Assembly: GCA_029449235.1 (NCBI GenBank)
Contig: JANATG010000009.1
Span: 1,178,001 to 1,242,000 of the forward strand
Length of the DNA: 64,000 bases
Origin: Linnemannia schmuckeri
Lineage: Eukaryota; Mortierellomycota; Mortierellomycetes; Mortierellales; Mortierellaceae
Reading direction: 5' to 3'
Below the pieces are notes generated by a model that did no database searches, had not been told where the DNA came from, and worked only from the letters and a program-made list of their open reading frames with translations. A program made the position numbers and the translations under genes. Positions 58,189 to 64,000 of this stretch are shown here, one piece after another (the stretch's first letter is position 1; each line of letters opens with the position of its first letter).

Positions 58189-59214
58189 ATGTCTTCAGCA
58201 GAAATAATTGCCCCCGCCGTTACCGTCCCAACAATCAAGCCCAGACGAGGCCTGGCATCGATCAAGACCATGTTCAGCACCAAGAGGCACACCGTTGCTC
58301 AGATCCCCTCTTCTTCTGCTCCTATTTCTGAGGAGGGCGATTCGAACGCTCAAGTGCCCACACCTTTGGAATCTCCCTCCGCTTCCACCGATAGCGCAGA
58401 GTCTTCGCATTCGCAGGCATCGTCATCAACGTTGCACAAGGCCTCGTCGTTGTTTACGCCCAACCAAAAAAAGGCACAAGAAAAGGCCGCCGAGAAGGAA
58501 AAGAAGGAACAGGTTAAGCAGGCCATTCAATTGAGTACCGTTGACCACCGAGGTGCCTTCTTGCCTCCGACCCCACTCGAGAAGGGCTACAAGGACCATT
58601 TCAAGGACAATGACGAGGACTATTTTGATACCATCATCTCGACCCCTCCCGAGCGTGTCAGGACCTTCCTCTCCGCAGCGTCGACCATTAGTCCTGGCAT
58701 GTTCTCCCTCCCCTCCAGCAAGATCAAGAGACATACTTTTACGTCCTTCCCTACTACCAACTTTTCCAAGGCTTCTACCACCGCTGTATCGGCTCCAACA
58801 TCTCCGACGCCTGCCTCTGTTGAGCAAATGGCAGCAAGCTCACTCTCTGTCAGCCACCAGCCCCCGACGGTCCCACCCAAGGATATGTACTATACTCCCA
58901 AAAAGCAACAACAGCAGATCCGTAACCGAGCCCAGATTTCATTCTTGACGGGCGACGGATCGGACGAAGATCTGACTGAGGCCCTTGCAGACTCGATTAG
59001 CTCCCTGTTTTCGTCAAACCCTGCGTCGCCTTCATCCCAGGAAGTCCCCGACTTGATGGCCGATGATGATGAGCATTCATCTGGGTCCGAATCGCCCTCG
59101 TCATCGACCAATGTCTCACCTAGACACTCGACCACCTCCTTCCAGTCTAGCAAGATGAAGAAGTGGCAGCCTGAGAAGCTCAGCCTTGGAGGTGAACTTG
59201 CCGTCTCAAACTAA
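58189..59214 (+). CDS. Unknown Ser/Thr/Pro-rich protein
   Basis: A single exon of 1026 nt, 341 aa, from ATG 58189-58191 (context ACAAAAATG) to TAA. Codon use is even, and the frame is far longer than its neighbours. Much of it is likely disordered. Recognisable islands are a basic N-terminus (IKPRRGLASIKTMFSTKRHT), a charged helix (FTPNQKKAQEKAAEKEKKEQ), a conserved-looking block (DHRGAFLPPTPLEKGYKDHF, DEDYFDTIISTPPERVRTF), PSSKIKRHTFTSFPTTNF, and RAQISFLTGDGSDEDLTE before an acidic Ser-rich end. Several SP/TP sites could be phosphorylated. There is no signal peptide, membrane helix or known domain that I can name. Confidence 0.82.
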   Translation: MSSAEIIAPAVTVPTIKPRRGLASIKTMFSTKRHTVAQIPSSSAPISEEGDSNAQVPTPLESPSASTDSAESSHSQASSSTLHKASSLFTPNQKKAQEKAAEKEKKEQVKQAIQLSTVDHRGAFLPPTPLEKGYKDHFKDNDEDYFDTIISTPPERVRTFLSAASTISPGMFSLPSSKIKRHTFTSFPTTNFSKASTTAVSAPTSPTPASVEQMAASSLSVSHQPPTVPPKDMYYTPKKQQQQIRNRAQISFLTGDGSDEDLTEALADSISSLFSSNPASPSSQEVPDLMADDDEHSSGSESPSSSTNVSPRHSTTSFQSSKMKKWQPEKLSLGGELAVSN

Positions 59215-59644
59215 TTGGTTTTTTTTGGCAGGTTAACTCCATTCTCTTCATCCCCTACCTCCTTGCTCCCTAACTCCATCTCAGTAATATATCCTTGTAC
59301 CTATAGCCTTTGTTTCTGTTCTTCTTTATATTTAGTAGTTCTTCGTAATTCATAATACCACTATCTCTATCTCAATCTATCTATTTATCTCTTTTTTTTT
59401 GTTGGCCTCCTTTTTCGACAATATATACATGTGTCCATGGAAAGCGAACAATAAAAAAACGTTGCCCCTCCCCCGGAAATATCAAAAATGAAAAAAAAAA
59501 ATGCGCAATTGGCAATCCATCAAATATGTACGGATTTTTTTTTTATATTCTATGTTTCTCTAAAATATCCACTTCAAAAGAGGATGGGTTCGTACTTGCA
59601 GCATGCAAGATAGATAGGTACCCCTTACTCTTCCACCAACCAAT

Positions 59645-59683
<39 letters not shown>

Positions 59684-61089
59684 GGTTTTATTCATTGAGC
59701 TTCTTCTCGTCTTTACTTTTCTGCAGTTACATTATGGCCCCAAGGGCGAGAGAGAGGAACGCAATTGTTTTGATTTGTTTTTATTTTGGATGTCCAGAGT
59801 TGCATGCATGCATCTGGGCGGAGGAAAAAACAGGGGTGGCCAATACAGAGGGCGAGCAGAGAGAGAGAAGGGAAAGGGCAAAAGAGAGGAAAGGGAAGGA
59901 GGTGGTTTTGCGCTCCGCGTGCCAGCTTCCAATTACCTTCTGGTCCAAGTTTAGAGATCCAGACAACTTAATTGCATGCTGCGTCTCCAGCTTAGCAATC
60001 AGGTCATGAACAACATTTGGGACCCTTGAAAAAAAATACCTGGACTTTTTTTCTTAAAAAAGTTGCGCAGACAGGAAGACGGGTAAGGCACACAGTCAAT
60101 CCTGAATGAAAGGAGAACCCAAATAGAGAGAAAAACGGGCTGAACCGTGGGCTGACCCTTCTTTCTTTGATGTGGATTTTTGAGTGAAAGTGCCAAGATC
60201 AAAGTCGACGTGCAAGACAGTCCAGCCAAGACAGTTAAGGCAAAGTAAGGAGAAGAGGAGGGGGCGTAACGATCAAAGCGTTTGCCTGCAGGAAATTGGA
60301 CTTTTGTAATGTCCAACTCGTTTGCGACGTTATGGGCGTAAAAAGGAAGAGGTTGTGCGAAGGGGATGATAAAGGAAGGAAAGGTGTTTGGATTTCATCA
60401 TCAGGCACCATTTGATTCTCCCTCTCGCTCTCGCACACTAGAAGAACTAACCTGGAATGGGCAGGGGTGACGAACAGAGCAGAGGTGAGCTGGCTTACCT
60501 GTGACACCACTCCAAAGCAAACTAGTCTAGGAATACATAGCGTCTACACTTTGCGTATTTTTTCTGTTTGCTTTGTTTTATGAGCTTTTACACCACGAGA
60601 CTTGATTCCATTTCGGTTCGTTTCTGTAGTAAAAAAAAAAAAAAAGAAAAATGCATGACCAAATACAACAGAAGAAAAAGAACTTCCATCAAAGTATTCT
60701 TTCGATACTTGTACGTGAATAGTACATGTAAGGCTGTACTCTTTATGCTGCACTCGCTATAGGTTCCTCTTCTCAGTCGTTTGTTCATTCATTTGTTTGG
60801 TTCGGGCTGCTGGACTTTTTCAGTTTATTTTTGATGAGAAACCTCGTGGTCGAAGGAAAAAAAGAAAAAAGTATGCACTGGTCTCAGGGCATCGACTCTT
60901 GAGGGAGGATACGTGCCTCAATTGAAATGAAAAACAAGAGTTGCATGCCTTGCATTCACGTACCCTGCATGCGTAGTATGATTATCTTTTTCTCGTGAAC
61001 CTAGATGGATAATCAATCGGACGAGAAATATCTTTTTTATTCCCTCGGACTAAAGTTGAGAAGTGGAAAAGAAATCGCACCTCCTTATG
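59215..61089. other. Convergent intergenic region with A36 tract
   Basis: About 1.9 kb between the stop of the unknown gene and the stop of 5-oxoprolinase, rich in AT runs. I see no gene. An uninterrupted A36 lies at 59646-59681. Confidence 0.5.
59646..59681. repeat. A36 homopolymer
   Basis: Run of 36 A on the + strand in convergent intergenic DNA. It could be a retroposed poly-A remnant, but no target-site duplication or adjoining element is seen. Confidence 0.85.
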
Positions 61090-64000
61090 TTACACGCTGG
61101 CTTCTTGGAGGGACTGATACTCATTGACACTACCTCTGGCGAAAACCTGTTGCTGTTGGAAGGCGGGGAGAGACGAATCTGGGTGCGAAACGCCATCTTT
61201 ACTACCCCAGGCACCTCCACCGGGAGTACAGATCAAGAGACGATCCCCAGCCTTGACATTGGCCGTGTTCTTTCCAGAAAGATTGACCGTTCTAAAGACA
61301 GTCTCGGTCCCGTCTTTGTTGTTGTCGACCTTGGTGGCCGTCGACGATTCTTCGGCAACAAGGAGACCGTCCTTCTTGCGGATAGTACGCTTTTGGACCC
61401 ACAGGTTCTTGCCCGATGCTCCGGGTCCACCGCCAGCCATGCCATAGGGCTGGAAGACTCGGCGCTCGCTCAAGATCGACACCTCCATGGGCTCCAAGAA
61501 CTCGATATCGCGAACAAGGCCCTCTCCACCAGGGTGGAGTCCCTCTCCTCCTGAGCCGGCACGGAGTGCAAACTCACGAAGGATGACGGGGTATCTCCGT
61601 TCCAGGATCTCGGGGTCCGTAATACGCGTATTTGTCATATGCTATGAGTATAATAAAAAAAGAGAATGCTTAGTGATATGAGACCCTTTTAGAAAATGAA
61701 CACCACAGGATTCGAAAGCTCCCACTTTTTTTCCTGTTTGCAACTTACAGTGTGGACACCACTCTGTCCATTCCAGGTGGGGCCAGCACCGGCACCTCCA
61801 GCAATGGTCTCATAGTATCCCCAGCCTTCAACAACCTTGGCATCACCCGTCTCGGCATCCAGTGTCTTGCCACCAACACCAAACGTCAGGTTGTTCATGC
61901 AACCCTGGGAGGCACCACAGACCTGGAAGGCCTTCAAGATCACATCAACCAGTCTCTGCGAGACCAGGACATTGCCTCCGACCACAGCAGCCGTCTCAGA
62001 TGGAGCCAGCATCGACTTGTCGGGAATGTTGATCGTGACCGGGGACAGGCATCCTTGATTCAGTGGGATATCCATCGCAACCATACAGCGCAAGCAGTAA
62101 ATGATGGCAGAGTGGGTGACCGAGACAGGCGCATTGCAGTTACCGTACACCTCCTCGCTAGTGCCTTCGAAATCAAAGATGGCCGATCCATCCTCGGGGT
62201 TGATCTCGATACGCAGGCTGATCTTGCTACCATCGTCCATGCAGTCCAAAGCGACCAAGTCCTTGCCCTGCGAGCGACGCAATGCGTCCTTTAAAAGATC
62301 GCGGACGGCCATCTCGGCGTTCTTGCGGATATGCATCATGTAGGCCTGAACCACATCCAGACCATACTCGTCAATCAGACCCTTGACCAGTCCAATACCC
62401 TTGTGGTTGGCAGCGACTTGTGCCTTCAAATCCGAGACGTTATCGCGCAGGCAGCGAGTCCCACTGCAGCCGGGGTACTTGGCGGGCTCATCCACCAGCA
62501 GCTTGGTCAGTCCCTCCAAATCAAAGTGGCCCTTCGAGACCAACTTGAAGGACCGGATCGCAGCACCTTCCTGGTAAAGCTCCTTGGAGTTGGGGGGCAT
62601 TGATCCAGGCAAAATGCCTCCGATATCGGCATGGTGTCCACGGGAAGCGACAAAGAAGACAATTTCGCCATTGTTGAAAACGGGCGTAATGATGGTGATG
62701 TCAGGCAAATGGCTTCCACCAGCGGCAGGGTGGTTGGTCATGATCACATCGCCCTCGGTGATGTCACCCTTGTAGTAGTCCATCTGGTACTTCACAGCAT
62801 GCGACAACGATCCCAGGTGGACGGGGATATGTGGCGCGTTGGCGACCAAGCCTCCATCGGGTCCAAAGAGTGCACAAGAAAAGTCGAGTCGCTCCTTGAT
62901 ATTGGTGCTGATGGCGGTCTTTTGGAGAGTTCGTCCCATCTGCTCGGCGATCGACATGAACCGGTTGCCAAACACAGCCAGCATGATGGGATCCATCTCG
63001 GTCGTCACCTGCGACTTATGTCCGTCCCCAATTGTAATGACAACGGTGCTGGATGTAACCAATCCTGTGCAGAAGGGTTGGATCAGGATGGCCGAGTTGG
63101 CATCCATGATGATGGCGGGACCTGCAACCGTAGTGCCGACAGGCAGCTTCTCGAGCAAATAGGTGGGAGTCTTGTCATTGCGTCCAGTCTCAAAGTAGAT
63201 GCTGGTTAAACCCTCGGCGTTGGAAAGATCAACAGGTGCAGGCTTCAAAGTCTTGATTTCGTCGTGAACAGACAAGGACGAAGACTGGGCCGACTTGCCA
63301 ATACCGCGAACACGGACATCATCCACAATAATATCACGGTCAGGCAGATGAAATCCAAACTCATACTTATAATTCTCAACAAAGGCTCCGGAAAAGTTCC
63401 AATCGTCTGCAGCCTCAGGCTTGAGAGTCATGAGGGCGCAGTCTGTTCCATTGTAGCGAAGGTTGAGATAGATCTCGCACTCGATGTGGTCTTTCTCGAA
63501 GCCCTGCTTTCCGAGCTCCTCGTGGCACTGAGAGACGAGAACATTGATTCTCTCCTTCAACCCTGGCAAGGATTTCTCAGAAAGGGTATCGGAGCTGGGT
63601 TCCTGCGCCTCATAGACGACATCGGCCAATGACAGTCCATAAGCTGAGAGAACAGAACCGTACTTGTGGATGAAAATACTCGAGATGCCCAAAGCGCGTG
63701 CAATGGCGCAGGCGTGCTGTCCTCCTGCTCCTCCAAAAACGGAAAGAATATGCTTTGATGCATCGTGACCCTTGGCTTCTGTGAGAGCACGGATAGGACG
63801 GCACATCGATTCGTTGGCGACCTTGATGAATCTATACAATGTAATTTTGGTTTTGTCAGTTCTCTATCAACACATGCAACATATGAATCTCCGAATATCA
63901 TCACAAAAAAAACATTGGATAACTTACCCGTATGCGACCTCGTCAACAGACATGTTGTTCCACTGAAGACCCTCTACCTCCTTGTCCTTGGCCATGTAGG
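61090..64000 (-). CDS. OXP1: 5-oxoprolinase (ATP-hydrolysing), 5'-partial
   Basis: Three visible exons (coding order): >64000-63928, 63831-61749, 61641-61090; about 902 residues of the usual ~1280, so the N-terminal third lies outside. The protein opens 5-oxo-L-proline to glutamate with ATP in the gamma-glutamyl cycle of glutathione turnover. The end of the HyuA half is seen in MSVDEVAYGFIKVANE and HILSVFGGAGGQHACAIARALG. The HyuB half is seen in DPIMLAVFGNRFMSIAEQMG, SCALFGPDGGLVANAPHIPVHLGS, TNHPAAGGSHLPDITIITPVF, FVASRGHHADIGGILPGSMPP, HMTNTRITDPEILERRYPV, GGSGG-like RAGSGGEGLHPGGEG and LICTPGGGAWG near the C-terminus. It is cytosolic and acts as a dimer in known relatives. All joins keep frame (TAC GG|A TTC; CAC ACT|CAT ATG). 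Confidence 0.95.

Noticed and set aside
59646..59681. A36 as the tail of a retroposon
   Set aside because: No element body, no target-site duplication and many similar homopolymers elsewhere in the window.
61752..63632. Open frames on + (180, 192 and 122 aa) inside 5-oxoprolinase
   Set aside because: Antisense shadows of a well-supported long exon.
1..64000. CRISPR array, transposon, rRNA or tRNA genes
   Set aside because: No regularly spaced repeats, transposase-like frames, rRNA cores or clear tRNA B-box and cloverleaf patterns were seen by eye. A tRNA-scanning program could still find a tRNA I missed.

Overview
The window reads as nuclear DNA of an early-diverging filamentous fungus, most likely Mucoromycota and probably Mortierellomycotina. 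This lineage call is inference. It rests on dense short introns (mostly GT..AG, often after an ..AATAG or ..TATAG acceptor), pyrimidine-rich promoters with long homopolymer runs, Asn/Gln/Ser-rich proteins, and a gene set (Argonaute, Mago, RtcB-type ligase, Sec61-beta, tropomyosin) that fits neither bacteria nor budding yeasts. Exon models were built by eye from splice signals, reading phase and protein-family expectation. All multi-exon models given here keep frame from start to stop.

Layout. 1-562 (-): start of RFT1. 1699-7079 (+): two tandem ATG22-like transporter genes with identical internal exon lengths. 7395-8582 (+): RPB8. 8861-11907 (-): ThrE/Prm10-type transporter. 13277-14579 or 15022 (-): acyl-protein thioesterase. 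15660-17442 (+): unknown Gly/Asp-rich protein. 17655-18026 (-): possible small membrane protein. 18686-20215 (+): EMC3. 20427-22721 (-): mitochondrial NADP-isocitrate dehydrogenase. 23635-27014 (-): Argonaute. 27916-30177 (+): SAM50. 30333-30900 (-): small coiled-coil protein. 31156-32699 (-): phosphomannomutase. 33040-33924 (+): Sec61-beta. 34110-35989 (-): RtcB-family ligase. 36339-37755 (+): Mago nashi. 38008-41861 (-): RRN6/TAF1C-like. 42334-45658 (-): C2H2 zinc-finger protein. 48256-51144 (+): PH-domain protein. 52500-53892 (+): tropomyosin. 54440-56392 (-): SLC25A44-like carrier. 58189-59214 (+): unknown low-complexity protein. 61090-64000 (-): 5-oxoprolinase, 5' end outside the window.

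This is mostly a housekeeping region with no mobile element, rRNA, tRNA or CRISPR array that I could recognise. Several genes serve the ER and glycosylation (RFT1, EMC3, phosphomannomutase, Sec61-beta), some serve mitochondria (isocitrate dehydrogenase, SAM50, carrier), and several serve RNA biology (RPB8, RRN6-like, Mago, Argonaute, RtcB). They are not an operon, and the functional overlap may be chance. Genes are often paired head to head or tail to tail with short gaps.

The points most worth a second look are: the RtcB-family protein, whose core looks like the bacterial release-factor-H-coupled type and carries an N-terminal ubiquitin-like-looking extension; a 57-nt near-perfect hairpin just upstream of Mago; the tandem ATG22 pair; a GC-AG intron at the mitochondrial targeting boundary of isocitrate dehydrogenase; an alternative membrane-anchored form of the thioesterase; and unusually many micro-exons (3 to 25 nt).
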